64,000 bases of DNA from positions 1-64,000 of the forward strand of contig NZ_JAMJFX010000001.1 of assembly GCF_023544865.1 (NCBI RefSeq), read 5' to 3'. This DNA is from Phaeovulum molybdatiresistens (GTDB taxonomy: Bacteria > Pseudomonadota > Alphaproteobacteria > Rhodobacterales > Rhodobacteraceae). The notes under the pieces were generated by a model that saw nothing but the letters and a program-made list of their open reading frames with translations, was not told the DNA's origin and did not search any database. This document shows, one piece after another, positions 53,773 to 62,685 of the stretch. Position 1 is the first letter of the stretch. Each line of letters opens with the position of its first letter. The translations under genes and the position numbers were made by a program.

Positions 53773-55212
53773 TCAGGTTCCGTAAAGCGCGCCCCAGCGT
53801 TCGATCAGCTGCTGCTGCAACCGGCGCGACCGGCGCAGCCAGGCCGAATTGCCCTCGGGCTGTTCGGTCTGCGCCGCGCGCGCCCGGCGCGCCAGATCCC
53901 CGGTCAGGATCGCAAAGACAAGCTCGGTCCCGTCCGGCGCGGTCATGAACCCCGCAAGGCTGGACACAAAGTTCAGCGTGCCGGTTTTCGCCGCAACCCG
54001 GATCGGATGCGCCTTGTCCTCACGCCCATTGGCGTCGCGCATCGCGAAATTCCGTAAGATCGGGCGCAGCCCATGCTGGGGCGCAAGCCGCGCCAGCGCC
54101 GCCACCATTTCGGCCGCGGAAATGCGCGACGCGGCCCCCAGGCCCGAATGATCGGCAAATCTTGCGCCCTCTACCCCGGCGCGGGTCCGCAACCAGGCCG
54201 CCATCGCGCGCCCCGACTCGCCATGCCCCGCCGCGGCCCCCAGACGCAGGCTCGCGCTCATGCCGACGGCTTCGGCGGTGATATTGGTGGAATAGCGTAG
54301 CATGTCGCGCAAAATCGGGCGCAGCTCGGCGCTGGCATGTTCCACCAGCACCGCGCCCCCGGGCATCGCCGCCACCGGCTGCGGCGCGGGCAGCGGCACC
54401 CCTTGCGCGCGCGCCAGCGTCTGGAACACATCGCCGGCATAAAGTTCGGGGCGCCGCACGGGCAGCCAGCGGCTGCCCTCCTTGCCAAGCGCGGCCTGCG
54501 CCACGCTCCAGCGTTCCTTGCCGCCCTGTTCGGCATAGGTGAACAACGGCCCCTTGCGGTTGGCCAGGTCCATCGCCGCGGTATAGGCCCTGGGGCGGTG
54601 CCGTTCGCCGCGCGCATCCATCGTCAGCGCATAGCCCCCCTGGGCGCGGCGCCATTCGAAATGCACCCGGTTGTGGTTCAGGATCAGCCCCGAAACCGAC
54701 GGGTTATAGCCCACATGCACCGGCTGATCGTCCGCGATTTCCCGCGCATAGGGCAAGGCCCCAGCCCAGACCAGAAACCGCCCCGCCACCCCGGAAACCC
54801 CGCGCGCGCGCAGCTGCGCCGCCATCTGCGCCAGATCATCGGTGTTCAGCGTCGGATCCCCGCCCCCTGCCAGCACCAGATCGCCCTGCACCACCCCGCC
54901 CGCGACCGGCCCCGTCGCGATCAGCCGGGTGGCAAAGCGGTGGCCGGGGCCCAACGCCTCCAGCGCATATAGTGCGGTGATCGCCTTGGCGGTCGAGGCT
55001 GGCGGCATCGGCCGGGTCGCGCCCCGCGATTCAAGCACCAGCCCGCTGCGCGAATCCGCCACCAGATAGGCCACCTCGCCGCCCAGATCGGCCGCCCGCA
55101 CCAGATCCTCGGCCGGAACCGCCCGCAGCCCCGCCGGCGCCGTCTGCCCCAGCACCGGACGCGCCGCGCCTGCCACAAGCCCCGCCAGGACCATCCGCCG
55201 CGATAGTGTCAT
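53773..55212 (-). CDS. dacB: D-alanyl-D-alanine carboxypeptidase/endopeptidase (PBP4 type, peptidase S13)
   Basis: A 479-residue peptidoglycan hydrolase. The signal peptide has twin arginines (SRRMVLAGLVAG), so it may use the Tat route. The penicillin-binding motifs are complete: STAK near residue 73 (nucleophile Ser), YSTN for SxN near 305, and KTG in AAKTGTLN near 420. It trims or cleaves crosslinks in periplasmic peptidoglycan. The ATG at 55212 has GGAAGGGG upstream; the frame is open further to 55971 but that is a shadow of nadD. It lies 56 bases after nadD on the same strand. Confidence 0.93.
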   Translation of the reverse strand: MTLSRRMVLAGLVAGAARPVLGQTAPAGLRAVPAEDLVRAADLGGEVAYLVADSRSGLVLESRGATRPMPPASTAKAITALYALEALGPGHRFATRLIATGPVAGGVVQGDLVLAGGGDPTLNTDDLAQMAAQLRARGVSGVAGRFLVWAGALPYAREIADDQPVHVGYNPSVSGLILNHNRVHFEWRRAQGGYALTMDARGERHRPRAYTAAMDLANRKGPLFTYAEQGGKERWSVAQAALGKEGSRWLPVRRPELYAGDVFQTLARAQGVPLPAPQPVAAMPGGAVLVEHASAELRPILRDMLRYSTNITAEAVGMSASLRLGAAAGHGESGRAMAAWLRTRAGVEGARFADHSGLGAASRISAAEMVAALARLAPQHGLRPILRNFAMRDANGREDKAHPIRVAAKTGTLNFVSSLAGFMTAPDGTELVFAILTGDLARRARAAQTEQPEGNSAWLRRSRRLQQQLIERWGALYGT

Positions 55213-55268
55213 GCCGGTAACCCCTTCCCTGGTGACTCGGGCACAGGATACCGCGCGCGCCCCCCGGC

Positions 55269-55877
55269 TCAAGCCTTGGGGCGCCACCCGCCATCGGCCC
55301 GGATGCGGGACGACGAAAGATCGCTCAGCGGGATGTTCAGCAGGCACCAGGCAGGCGTCGGCGCGCCGGCCAGCAGTGGCGCCGCCTGCGCCGGCAGCCG
55401 CGCCGCGCGATAGATCTGTGCCGCGGGCGACAGACGCGCGCGCATCCGCGTTCCCGGCCGCGCCAGCACCCCCACCGGCACCATCCGCAGGATCGATTGC
55501 CAGTCGTCCCAGTGATGGAACTGCGCCAGATTGTCCGCCCCCATCAGCCAGACGAAACGCACGCCGGGATAGATCGCCTGCAACCGGCGCAGGGTCTGCG
55601 CGGTATAGCGCGTGCCCAGATGCGCCTCGATATCGGTGATCTCGACGCGGGGATCGGGCATCACCGCGCGCGCCTGCGCCATGCGCGCGGCCAGCGGCGC
55701 GGGTCCATGCGCCTTCAGCGGATTTCCGGGGCTGACCAGCCACCAGACCCGGTCCAAGCCAAAGCGCCGCAACGCCTCGCGCGTGATATGGGCATGACCG
55801 GCATGGGCGGGATCGAACGATCCGCCCAGAAGGCCGATGGCCATGCCATGGAAGGCTATGGGAAAACCCTGTCTCAT
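55269..55877 (-). CDS. nadD: Nicotinate-nucleotide adenylyltransferase
   Basis: A 202-residue NAD-synthesis enzyme that joins nicotinate mononucleotide and ATP. The nucleotidyltransferase motif is [16 protein letters not shown] near 14-29, and the ISSTxIR-type motif is SSSRIR near 190. The ATG at 55877, giving MRQGFPIAF, matches the N-terminus I recall for Rhodobacterales NadD. ATG 55844 would start directly before the catalytic strand and is an alternative. It is likely co-transcribed with dacB. Confidence 0.92.
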   Translation of the reverse strand: MRQGFPIAFHGMAIGLLGGSFDPAHAGHAHITREALRRFGLDRVWWLVSPGNPLKAHGPAPLAARMAQARAVMPDPRVEITDIEAHLGTRYTAQTLRRLQAIYPGVRFVWLMGADNLAQFHHWDDWQSILRMVPVGVLARPGTRMRARLSPAAQIYRAARLPAQAAPLLAGAPTPAWCLLNIPLSDLSSSRIRADGGWRPKA

Positions 55878-55967
55878 CCGCGCCAGCCCTAGCCCATCGC
55901 CCCGCAAATGGGGAGGGGTAATGTGACATCGGCATGAAGCCCCCTGACGACGGCCGCCGCGGGCGCA

Positions 55968-57056
55968 TCACACGCCGACATCAGGGGCCGCGCCCTGCCC
56001 GGGCGGCAGCACCACCGTGCAGCGCCCGCGACCACCGCGCTTGGCCCCGTAAAGCGCCGCATCGGCATCCGCCAACATCCGGTCCGGGTCGGGCACCGGG
56101 TAGCTGGCCGACAGCACGATCCCGATCGAACCGGAAATCCGGCAGCTGTTTCCCTGGAATACACAGGGTTCCTCCAGCCGGGCGATGATGCGCGAGCCCA
56201 GCGCCGTAAGCCGCGCCGGGTCCAGGTTGGCGCGCAGCAGCAGCACGAATTCATCCCCACCGACCCGCGCCACCACATCGCCCCTGCGCGTCTCGGCGCG
56301 CAGCACGGTGGCCACCCGCGTCAGCACATGATCGCCCGCCGCATGGCCCAACGTGTCATTGACCGCCTTGAAATGATCCAGGTCCAGATGCGCCACCGCA
56401 AAGGGCGCCCCGCCACGCGCCAGCGCCGCCACCTCTTGCGTCAGCGCCGCTTCCAGCGCGCGGCGATTGGCCAGCCCCGTCAGCGGATCGGTCAGCGCCT
56501 CGGCCTCGGCCACACGGCGCGCCGTTTCCAGCCGCTGGTTCAGCGCCTTCAGCTCGGCCAGAACGGCATCCTTCGCCTCGCGCAGATAAAGCAGTTCCAT
56601 CGCCAGATCGCTGGGCGCGAAATCGGCCTCGGTCAGGCCAAAGTCGCGCACCGCCTCGGCCAGGCCAATGCCGAAGGTCAGGTTCAGCAAAACCCCATGT
56701 CCGCCCGCGGGGCCCAGTGCCGCCGCCTGTCCGCGCAGCACCGCCGCCGGATTGGCCCGCAAGCTAAGATGCAAACGCCCGCGCCGCACCAACCCTTCGG
56801 TCGCCAGCCCCGGCGCGGCGGGCGCCCGGCCCAGCAGGAAATGCGCGTCGAACGGATCGCCCGTCAGCGGCCCCGCGCCCACGATCTTGCGCAGCGTCGG
56901 GCCCGCCGCCCGGATGCGCCCGTCCCGGCCCAGCCACAGGAACATCGGCATCAGGCGGCCCAGAACCTCGGGCGCAAGCGGCACCGCCGTGCCCTGGCGG
57001 CCATCATCCCCCCCCGATCCGCCGCGCCCGGCGCCATCCGGCCCCGCCGCGATCAC
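55968..57056 (-). CDS. Diguanylate cyclase with N-terminal HNOBA-type domain
   Basis: A 362-residue GGDEF protein. Residues from about 25 to 170 resemble the heme-NO-binding-associated (HNOBA) domain that follows H-NOX in guanylate cyclases (PLAPEVLGRLMPMFLWL, HGVLLNLTFGIGLAEAV, then DLAMELLYLREAKDAV). A short coiled coil leads to the GGDEF domain with RVGGDEF at about 264-270, and an inhibitory RxxD site (RRGD) exactly five residues before it. It makes cyclic di-GMP. The GTG start at 57056 overlaps the H-NOX stop as GTGA, so the two are translationally coupled and probably form a sensor complex. Confidence 0.9.
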   Translation of the reverse strand: MIAAGPDGAGRGGSGGDDGRQGTAVPLAPEVLGRLMPMFLWLGRDGRIRAAGPTLRKIVGAGPLTGDPFDAHFLLGRAPAAPGLATEGLVRRGRLHLSLRANPAAVLRGQAAALGPAGGHGVLLNLTFGIGLAEAVRDFGLTEADFAPSDLAMELLYLREAKDAVLAELKALNQRLETARRVAEAEALTDPLTGLANRRALEAALTQEVAALARGGAPFAVAHLDLDHFKAVNDTLGHAAGDHVLTRVATVLRAETRRGDVVARVGGDEFVLLLRANLDPARLTALGSRIIARLEEPCVFQGNSCRISGSIGIVLSASYPVPDPDRMLADADAALYGAKRGGRGRCTVVLPPGQGAAPDVGV

Positions 57057-57637
57057 TGCGCCACCACCGGGCTGGCCAGATCAAACTGCCGGCCCTGATA
57101 AAACTGCGTTTCATGCAGACTGACCTGCAGCTGCGCATGTCCGCCCGCGTCCTGCTGCAATTCGATGATCGCAAGCGCCCCGTAATCATCCGCCATCGCC
57201 CGCAAAAGGCCCGCCAGCACCGGCCCCCAACCCGCGACCTTGGCCCGCACCTGAAGCAAAAAGCGGCCGGCGGTGGCGGCGGTCAGGCGGATTTCCGGCA
57301 GGTCCAGATCGGGCAGCGCCATCAACCCGCGGCCCTGCAATTCTTCCAGCGACAGCAGGAATTCGCCGTAATCCGTCCCGCCAAAACGCATCAGCCGGCG
57401 CAAAGGTTCGCGCGTCACCAGATAGGCGCCCAGATCTTCCAGCAGCGCCGCGCGGGGCTTGCCCAGCCGCGCCGCCGCCGCATCGATCATCGCATCGGTC
57501 AGCGGGTCGGGATAGTGCAACATCGCCTCAAACCCCTCGGGCGGCAGATGCGCCCGGCCCAGGACATCGCGCCACAACGCCTCACCATAGGTGTCGCGCA
57601 GAAAACATTGGATCGAGCGGTTGATCAGGCCGTGCAT
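57053..57637 (-). CDS. H-NOX-like (heme NO-binding) protein lacking the usual heme histidine
   Basis: A 194-residue protein with the H-NOX fold pattern: MHGLINRSIQCFLRDTYG at the start, LEDLGAYLV near 66-74, RLMRFGGTDYGEFLLSL near 81-97, and a C-terminal half with LLRAMADDYGALAIIE. In canonical H-NOX the proximal heme-ligating histidine follows this helix (DEVH or IH); here the aligned residue is Gln101 (LEELQGR). The YxSxR heme-propionate motif is also absent (QVRAKV). It therefore may not bind heme, or may bind it differently. The ATG at 57637 has AGAGA upstream. It is coupled to the HNOBA-GGDEF gene. Confidence 0.85.
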   Translation of the reverse strand: MHGLINRSIQCFLRDTYGEALWRDVLGRAHLPPEGFEAMLHYPDPLTDAMIDAAAARLGKPRAALLEDLGAYLVTREPLRRLMRFGGTDYGEFLLSLEELQGRGLMALPDLDLPEIRLTAATAGRFLLQVRAKVAGWGPVLAGLLRAMADDYGALAIIELQQDAGGHAQLQVSLHETQFYQGRQFDLASPVVAQ

Positions 57638-57725
57638 GGGCGTCTCTTTCAAATTCCGACCAGCCTAGCCGCGCCGGGTTAAGAAAGCGCCAATTGCCGC
57701 AGGGCCCGCTTGGCCCGGCCCGCCG

Positions 57726-59486
57726 TCACGGGGCCACGGTAAAGACCTGCCCCCCGGCCTGCACCGCCTGAATGCCGGACGGCACCAGCGCGATCCCCTC
57801 GGCCAGGACCAGATCGATCAGCGCGGCTTCGCCCAGGCCCTCGCCCGCCAGCGTCAGAACGGAACCACCCCGCCGCCAGACCCCTTCGGCCTGGATCAGA
57901 ACCGGCGCGCTGCGCAGGCCCTGGCCCCAGCGATCCAGCAGCACCACGGCCTCCTCGCCGGGTTGATGGGGTAAAAGATCCGCCAGGATCAGCAGGCAGC
58001 CGGGGTTGCCCTGCGGCGTGCGGCGGCCACAGGCGGCGGCCCAGCCCTCCAGCTCGGGGGCGGCCACGGCGTCAAACAGGCCTTCGGGCAAGGTGCGGTC
58101 CCGCGGGACCACCGCCAGCCCATCGATCAGCGCGTCGATCACCGCAGCAGGCGCGGGTTGCGCCGGATCCAGCGCCGGATCCCAGGGGCCCGCGGCCTGA
58201 TCCAGCGCCGCCAGCCGCCGCGCCAGCACCTCTTGCCCCGGCGCGCGGGCCTGCGCCTGCAGCCGCGCCAGCGCGGCCAGCCCCGGCTTGCCCCAGTCAT
58301 GCGCAAACTGCCACAGCGGCAGATCGTCGGGCGTGCTGCGCCCCGCCTCAAGGCGCGCCAGCTGGGATCGCGTGGCGATCGCCTCGGGCGTGATCAGCGG
58401 CGTCAGCCACAGCGCGGCCCCCGCCAGCAGCGCCAGCGCCATCGCCAGATTGCCGCGCCGCACCCAACCCATCCAGCCCCGCCCGGTCAGCACCGCCAGC
58501 GCATAAAGCCCCGCATAGCCCAGCACCGCCGCCGCCGCCGCCGCCCCCGCCACACGCCCCGGGGTCCAGCCCTGCTGCGCCACCTGCAGCGCCAGCGCCC
58601 AGGCCGACAGCCCGCCCAGCACCGGCAGCAACAGCGCCAGCGCGCGCGCCGACAGCATCAGCACCGGCGCATGGGCCGCCTCGACATCATCCTGATCGAC
58701 CGCGATGGCAATCAGCGAAATCGCTGCCGCCGCCACCGCCAGCAGGATGCCCGCGGGCGAAATCGGCCCGAACAGCGCCGTCAGCCCCCGGATCGGCAGC
58801 ACCAGAACGAACACCGCCACAACCCCAAGCACCACCGGCAGCAACAGCCGCAACAGCCGCAACAACAGCTGCGCCGAGATCAGGTCGGACATCTCGGTCA
58901 CGACCGACAGGCCCAGCCCAAGCACCGCCCCGCTCAGAACCCAGACCACCGGCGCCTCACCCAGCAAACGGTCCAGCAAGGTGATGCCCACCAGATTCAG
59001 CAGCGCCGCCAACAGCCACAGCACCACCCAGACAAAGCCCAGAAACAGCGCCGCCGCCGCATAGCGCACAACGATGTTCCAGGAATTGACAAACAGCGCC
59101 GCATAATCGCGCCAACCTTGCGCGCCGTGCTGGCCCATCGCCATGAGGAACGGCACCGGCAGCGCCGCCAGGATCACAGACGCCACCACCGGATGCCCCG
59201 CGCCCAGAAACGCACCCGCATCGGCAAAGCTGAACGAGTCCAGCACCATCAACAGCGCGACCGGAACCGCCACCGCCGCCGCCCCCGCCAAGGCCAGCCG
59301 CGGGCGCATCTGGCCGACCATCGCCAGCGCCGTGCCAAAGAATGCCGCCGCCAGCACCGTCAGCCCCAGATGCACCCGGCCCTGGGCCAGATCACCCGAC
59401 AGGCCGGTCAGAACCCAGAACACCAGCCCCGCCAGCGCGCCCAGCGCGATGTGCTGCAACCGCCCGATGCCCGTGCTGCCGTCCAT
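57726..59486 (-). CDS. DUF4153 family multi-pass membrane protein
   Basis: A 586-residue protein with about 10-11 hydrophobic helices over the first 390 residues and a soluble C-terminal domain of about 190 residues containing LPLWQFAHDWG and a run of short repeats. The pattern fits DUF4153, whose function is unknown. The ATG at 59486 has GAGGGGGG upstream. A GTG at 59597 would add 37 residues that encode a tandem GKSGR-like repeat; I think this is leader DNA. It is probably a single-gene unit. Confidence 0.85.
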   Translation of the reverse strand: MDGSTGIGRLQHIALGALAGLVFWVLTGLSGDLAQGRVHLGLTVLAAAFFGTALAMVGQMRPRLALAGAAAVAVPVALLMVLDSFSFADAGAFLGAGHPVVASVILAALPVPFLMAMGQHGAQGWRDYAALFVNSWNIVVRYAAAALFLGFVWVVLWLLAALLNLVGITLLDRLLGEAPVVWVLSGAVLGLGLSVVTEMSDLISAQLLLRLLRLLLPVVLGVVAVFVLVLPIRGLTALFGPISPAGILLAVAAAAISLIAIAVDQDDVEAAHAPVLMLSARALALLLPVLGGLSAWALALQVAQQGWTPGRVAGAAAAAAVLGYAGLYALAVLTGRGWMGWVRRGNLAMALALLAGAALWLTPLITPEAIATRSQLARLEAGRSTPDDLPLWQFAHDWGKPGLAALARLQAQARAPGQEVLARRLAALDQAAGPWDPALDPAQPAPAAVIDALIDGLAVVPRDRTLPEGLFDAVAAPELEGWAAACGRRTPQGNPGCLLILADLLPHQPGEEAVVLLDRWGQGLRSAPVLIQAEGVWRRGGSVLTLAGEGLGEAALIDLVLAEGIALVPSGIQAVQAGGQVFTVAP

Positions 59487-59528
59487 GCGACCCCCCTCAA
59501 AAAGCGCCTGACCGAACGCTAGACCCGC

Positions 59529-59582
59529 GCGCCCGGAATTGCCAGTGCGCCCGGACTTGCCCACACGCCCGGACTTGCCAGT
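59529..59582. repeat. Three tandem 18-base repeats upstream of the DUF4153 gene
   Basis: Units at 59529-59546, 59547-59564 and 59565-59582 read GCGCCCGGAATTGCCAGT, GCGCCCGGACTTGCCCAC and ACGCCCGGACTTGCCAGT. They differ by only a few bases. If read in the DUF4153 frame they would encode a G-K-S-G-R-type hexapeptide repeat. Whether they are leader DNA or coding depends on the true start. Confidence 0.75.
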
Positions 59583-59609
59583 GAAAGGGGCCAGCACAAG
59601 GCCGCGCCG

Positions 59610-60368
59610 CTAGGCGCGATGCAGCGCGTCCAGCCAGGCCGGGATCGCGCCGATGTCGGGCAGGACCGCATCCGCCTCGGGCGCCAGATCCTCGGCGCTG
59701 GCAGGGCCGCTCAGCACCGCCAGCGCGCGCATGCCCGCCGCACGTCCCGCGCGCAGATCGTGGCGGCTGTCGCCCACCATCACCACGCTGGCCGGCGCCA
59801 CGCCCACCGCTGCGGCAAAGGCCAGCAACTGCCCCGGCGCGGGCTTGGCGCCATGGCCGCTGTCATAGCCCGCGACGAAATCGAACAGATCCAGCACCCC
59901 GGCATGGGTCAGATGCGCGCGCGCCGGGGCCTCGGCATCATTGGTGGCAAGGCCGATGCGCAGGCCGCGCCCGCGCAGATCGGCCAGCAACGGGCGCAGC
60001 GGCACCGCCGGGGCCAGCGGGGCCCGGGCGGCGCGGGCGTTCATCTGATTGATCAGCGCGGGACGGTCCTGCCCGCGCAGATGCGGCAACAACAGGTCGG
60101 CCACCTCTTCGACCGTTCCCGCGATCACCGGCGACTGGGGCGCGAACCGGCCCGCCGCGCGGCGCCCATCGGGCCCGGGCGGGGCAAAGCTGTAGCCGAT
60201 CGCCGCGGCCAGGGTTTCGGCCAGCCCGTCATCACCCGCGCTTAAGGCCAGCAGCTCATCGCGCGCCCAGACGCCCCAACTGGCGTGAAAGTCGAACAGG
60301 GTGCCGTCCTTGTCGAACAGGATCGCGGAAATGTGATGACCCACCGCCTTCGTCCCCGGCCCGGTCAC
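59610..60368 (-). CDS. HAD-superfamily phosphatase (phosphoglycolate phosphatase-like)
   Basis: A 252-residue HAD hydrolase. Motif I is ILFDKDGTLFDFH with the nucleophile aspartate, motif II is GLATNDAEAPA, and motifs III/IV are AKPAPGQ and VMVGDSRHDLRAG. The cap inserts after motif I, as in Gph-type phosphatases. A GTG start at 60368 overlaps the DUF3572 stop as GTGA; a second GTG at 60344 is an alternative. Phosphoglycolate is a plausible substrate, but HAD specificity cannot be read reliably. Confidence 0.87.
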   Translation of the reverse strand: MTGPGTKAVGHHISAILFDKDGTLFDFHASWGVWARDELLALSAGDDGLAETLAAAIGYSFAPPGPDGRRAAGRFAPQSPVIAGTVEEVADLLLPHLRGQDRPALINQMNARAARAPLAPAVPLRPLLADLRGRGLRIGLATNDAEAPARAHLTHAGVLDLFDFVAGYDSGHGAKPAPGQLLAFAAAVGVAPASVVMVGDSRHDLRAGRAAGMRALAVLSGPASAEDLAPEADAVLPDIGAIPAWLDALHRA

Positions 60369-60652
60369 GTCCAATGCGCCATGTCGCCGCCGCCCAGCAC
60401 CGCGCGCGCCTGCAGCGGCGCCCCGGGGGGAACCCCTGCCTCTTGCGCGAATTCGATGACCCATTCGTCCTGCATCAGCAGGAAATCCAGCACGGCGCAA
60501 AGGAATTCGGGATCTTGCGCGCGGGCGCGCAATTCCGAAACCCCCGCCCCGGTCGCGCCCAGAAAGGCCTGGAACACCTCATCGCGCGCCGCGATCCACC
60601 CCAGCGCCCGGATCGCCAGAACCTGGGCGGATTCTTGCCGCATTTCTGCCAT
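60365..60652 (-). CDS. DUF3572 family protein
   Basis: A 95-residue helical protein typical of DUF3572: ESAQVLAIRALGWIAARDEV, FLGATGAGVSELRARAQDPEFL, and VLDFLLMQDEWVIEFA. The function is unknown. DUF3572 lies beside pleD in many Rhodobacterales (from memory), as here. The ATG at 60652 has GGAGG 7 bases upstream. It is divergent from pleD and coupled to the HAD gene. Confidence 0.88.
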   Translation of the reverse strand: MAEMRQESAQVLAIRALGWIAARDEVFQAFLGATGAGVSELRARAQDPEFLCAVLDFLLMQDEWVIEFAQEAGVPPGAPLQARAVLGGGDMAHWT

Positions 60653-60737
60653 GCCATGCCTCCGGAAAGGGTTTGTTAACCATTTGCGCCGAAAGATGGC
60701 GATGAGGTTACGAAACGTAAAGGGAGCGCGTGGCACC

Positions 60738-62135
60738 GTGGCAGGAAAAATCCTGATCGTTGACGATGTGGCCACAAATCGCATCGTGCTGAAAGTGAAA
60801 CTTTCCAGCGCGCGCTATGACATCCTGCAGGCCGATACCGGCGCCGAGGCGCTGCGCATCGCCAGCCAGGACCGCCCCGATCTGATCCTGCTCAATGTTC
60901 AACTGGCGGGGATGGATGGGCTGGAAACCTGCCGCCGGCTGAAACGCGCGCCCGCCAGCGCGGCGATTCCGGTGGTTTTGGTGTCCAACGATGCGCTACC
61001 CGAAACGCGGCTGGCGGCGCTGCGCGCGGGGGCGGATGACCTGTTCGTCAAACCGCTGGATGAACTGGTGCTGCTGGCGCGCATGCGCAGCCTGCTGCGC
61101 AACCGCGAAACCGATGCGGAACTGCAGCTGCACGAAAGCACCTGCCGCGCGCTTGGCTTTGCCGAGGCCAACCCCGCCTTTGATCGCCCCGCCCGCATCG
61201 CGCTGGTCGCGCCCAGCCGCGAAACCGGCATGGCCTGGCGCGCGGCGCTGGCGCGGCGGATGGCGCGCGACCATCTGTTGCTGCTGACCCGCGAAGAGGC
61301 GCTGGCCCTGCCGCAGGACCGCGACCTGCCCGATGCCTATGTGCTGGCCGCCGATCTGACCGCGCCGGGCGAAGGGCTGCGGCTGATGTCGGAACTGCGC
61401 TCGCGCAGCGGCTCGCGCCATGCGGTGATCTGCATCGCCCTGCCGGATACCGCGCGCGACACCGCCGCGGTCGCGCTGGATCTGGGCGCAAGCGACCTGT
61501 TGCCGCTGGATCTGGGCACGCCCGAACGCGCCGACGAGGCGGTGTTGCGGCTGCGCGCGCAACTGGCGCGCAAGCGCGTGGCCGACCGCAAGCGCGAAAG
61601 GGTGGCCGATGGGCTGCGCCTGGCGGTCACCGACCCGCTGACCGGGCTTTACAACCGCCGCTATGCGATGCCGCATCTGGCCCGCATCGCCGAGCGCGCG
61701 CGCCAGACCGGGCGCAGCTTTGCGGTGATGGTGCTGGATCTGGACCGCTTCAAGACGATCAACGACACCTATGGCCATGCCGCTGGCGATTGCGTTCTGG
61801 TCAAGATCGCCCACCGCCTTGGCACCAACCTGCGCGAGGTAGACCTGCTGGCGCGCATCGGCGGCGAGGAATTTCTGATCGCCCTGCCCGACACCACGCC
61901 CGAGGCTGCGCAGATCGCGGCCGACCGGATCCGGCGGCTGGTGCAGGACCGCCCCGCAAGCCTGGGCGCGGGCTGCGGGACCATCCCAGTGACGGTGTCG
62001 ATCGGTCTGGCGATGGGCGGCCCGGATCACGAGCCGGTCGAGGATCTGGTCGCGCGCGCCGATCAGGCGCTGCTGGGGGCAAAGGTGCAGGGGCGCAACC
62101 GGATCGCCATTTCGCGTCACCCCGATGCCGCCTGA
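60738..62135 (+). CDS. pleD: PleD-type response regulator with GGEEF diguanylate cyclase
   Basis: A 465-residue REC-REC-GGDEF protein. The first receiver has the acidic pair VDDVATNR (9-10) and the KP motif, but the phospho-acceptor position is Asn53 (LILLNVQLAGMDG) instead of Asp. The second receiver (about 150-275) is degenerate in motif. The cyclase domain has RIGGEEF with an RxxD inhibitory site (REVD) five residues before it. The GTG at 60738 gives the usual MAGKILIVDDVATNRIV start; upstream in-frame ATGs at 60696 and 60702 are possible. It is divergent from DUF3572 and convergent with the metal-sensor gene. It would make cyclic di-GMP. Confidence 0.88.
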   Translation: MAGKILIVDDVATNRIVLKVKLSSARYDILQADTGAEALRIASQDRPDLILLNVQLAGMDGLETCRRLKRAPASAAIPVVLVSNDALPETRLAALRAGADDLFVKPLDELVLLARMRSLLRNRETDAELQLHESTCRALGFAEANPAFDRPARIALVAPSRETGMAWRAALARRMARDHLLLLTREEALALPQDRDLPDAYVLAADLTAPGEGLRLMSELRSRSGSRHAVICIALPDTARDTAAVALDLGASDLLPLDLGTPERADEAVLRLRAQLARKRVADRKRERVADGLRLAVTDPLTGLYNRRYAMPHLARIAERARQTGRSFAVMVLDLDRFKTINDTYGHAAGDCVLVKIAHRLGTNLREVDLLARIGGEEFLIALPDTTPEAAQIAADRIRRLVQDRPASLGAGCGTIPVTVSIGLAMGGPDHEPVEDLVARADQALLGAKVQGRNRIAISRHPDAA

Positions 62136-62159
62136 ACGGGGCCGGTCGCGCCGCCCCGT

Positions 62160-62684
62160 TCAGTCGCGCCTGTCTCGCACCCGCTCGCGCAGGCGCTCGG
62201 CGCCCTGTTCCAGCCGGTCGGCAAAGGCCTGCCGCTGCGCAGGCGTCATCGCGGCGATGCGGTCCATCAGCAACCGCCCGCCAAAGACCGACCGTTCCAC
62301 AAGCCGGTCGCGATGGGCCTGGAAAATGACGCGCACGGCGGCCTCATCCCAGGGGTCGGCGCGCAGGGCTTCGACCAGACGGCTATGATCCTCGCGCGCG
62401 GCCTGGCGCATGGCGCGCAGGTTCTGGCCCTCGGCCTGGGCCGCGCGGCGCAGCGCCTCGCGGTCGGCGGGATCAAGCGCCTGGGTAAAGGCGCCGATGC
62501 TGACATCGCTGACCACGGGCGGGCGCATGGGGTGGCGTTCACGCGCGATCAGCCCCCCGGCCACCACCCCCGCCACCAGCAGGTTCAGCGTCACCGACAG
62601 GATAAAGACCGCGCGCACCCAGCCCCGCATCGGGGCCCGGGCGGGCGCGGCCGACCCCGCCTGTTCCTGATGATCCGTGCCCAT
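62160..62684 (-). CDS. Periplasmic heavy-metal sensor / CnrR-Spy-like protein
   Basis: A 174-residue membrane-anchored protein. A single N-terminal helix (about 24-46, VFILSVTLNLLVAGVVAGGL) is followed by a periplasmic helical domain rich in Arg, Glu and Ala with the LTxxQR-like MTPAQRQAFADRL segment. It resembles the Metal_resist/CnrR family. AGGAGGG lies upstream of the ATG. It starts one base after the stop of the small membrane protein and is probably co-transcribed with the sigma factor, so it may be part of the anti-sigma signalling set. Confidence 0.82.
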   Translation of the reverse strand: MGTDHQEQAGSAAPARAPMRGWVRAVFILSVTLNLLVAGVVAGGLIARERHPMRPPVVSDVSIGAFTQALDPADREALRRAAQAEGQNLRAMRQAAREDHSRLVEALRADPWDEAAVRVIFQAHRDRLVERSVFGGRLLMDRIAAMTPAQRQAFADRLEQGAERLRERVRDRRD

Positions 62685-62685
62685 C

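Noticed and set aside
55213..55971. Upstream extension of the dacB frame
   Set aside because: It runs through nadD and the 5' gap in another frame. The Tat-type signal peptide places the real start at 55212.
58158..59522. Open frame of about 450 codons on the plus strand opposite the DUF4153 gene
   Set aside because: It is extremely Arg/Gln/His-rich antisense of a membrane protein gene, with no domain and no ribosome binding site.
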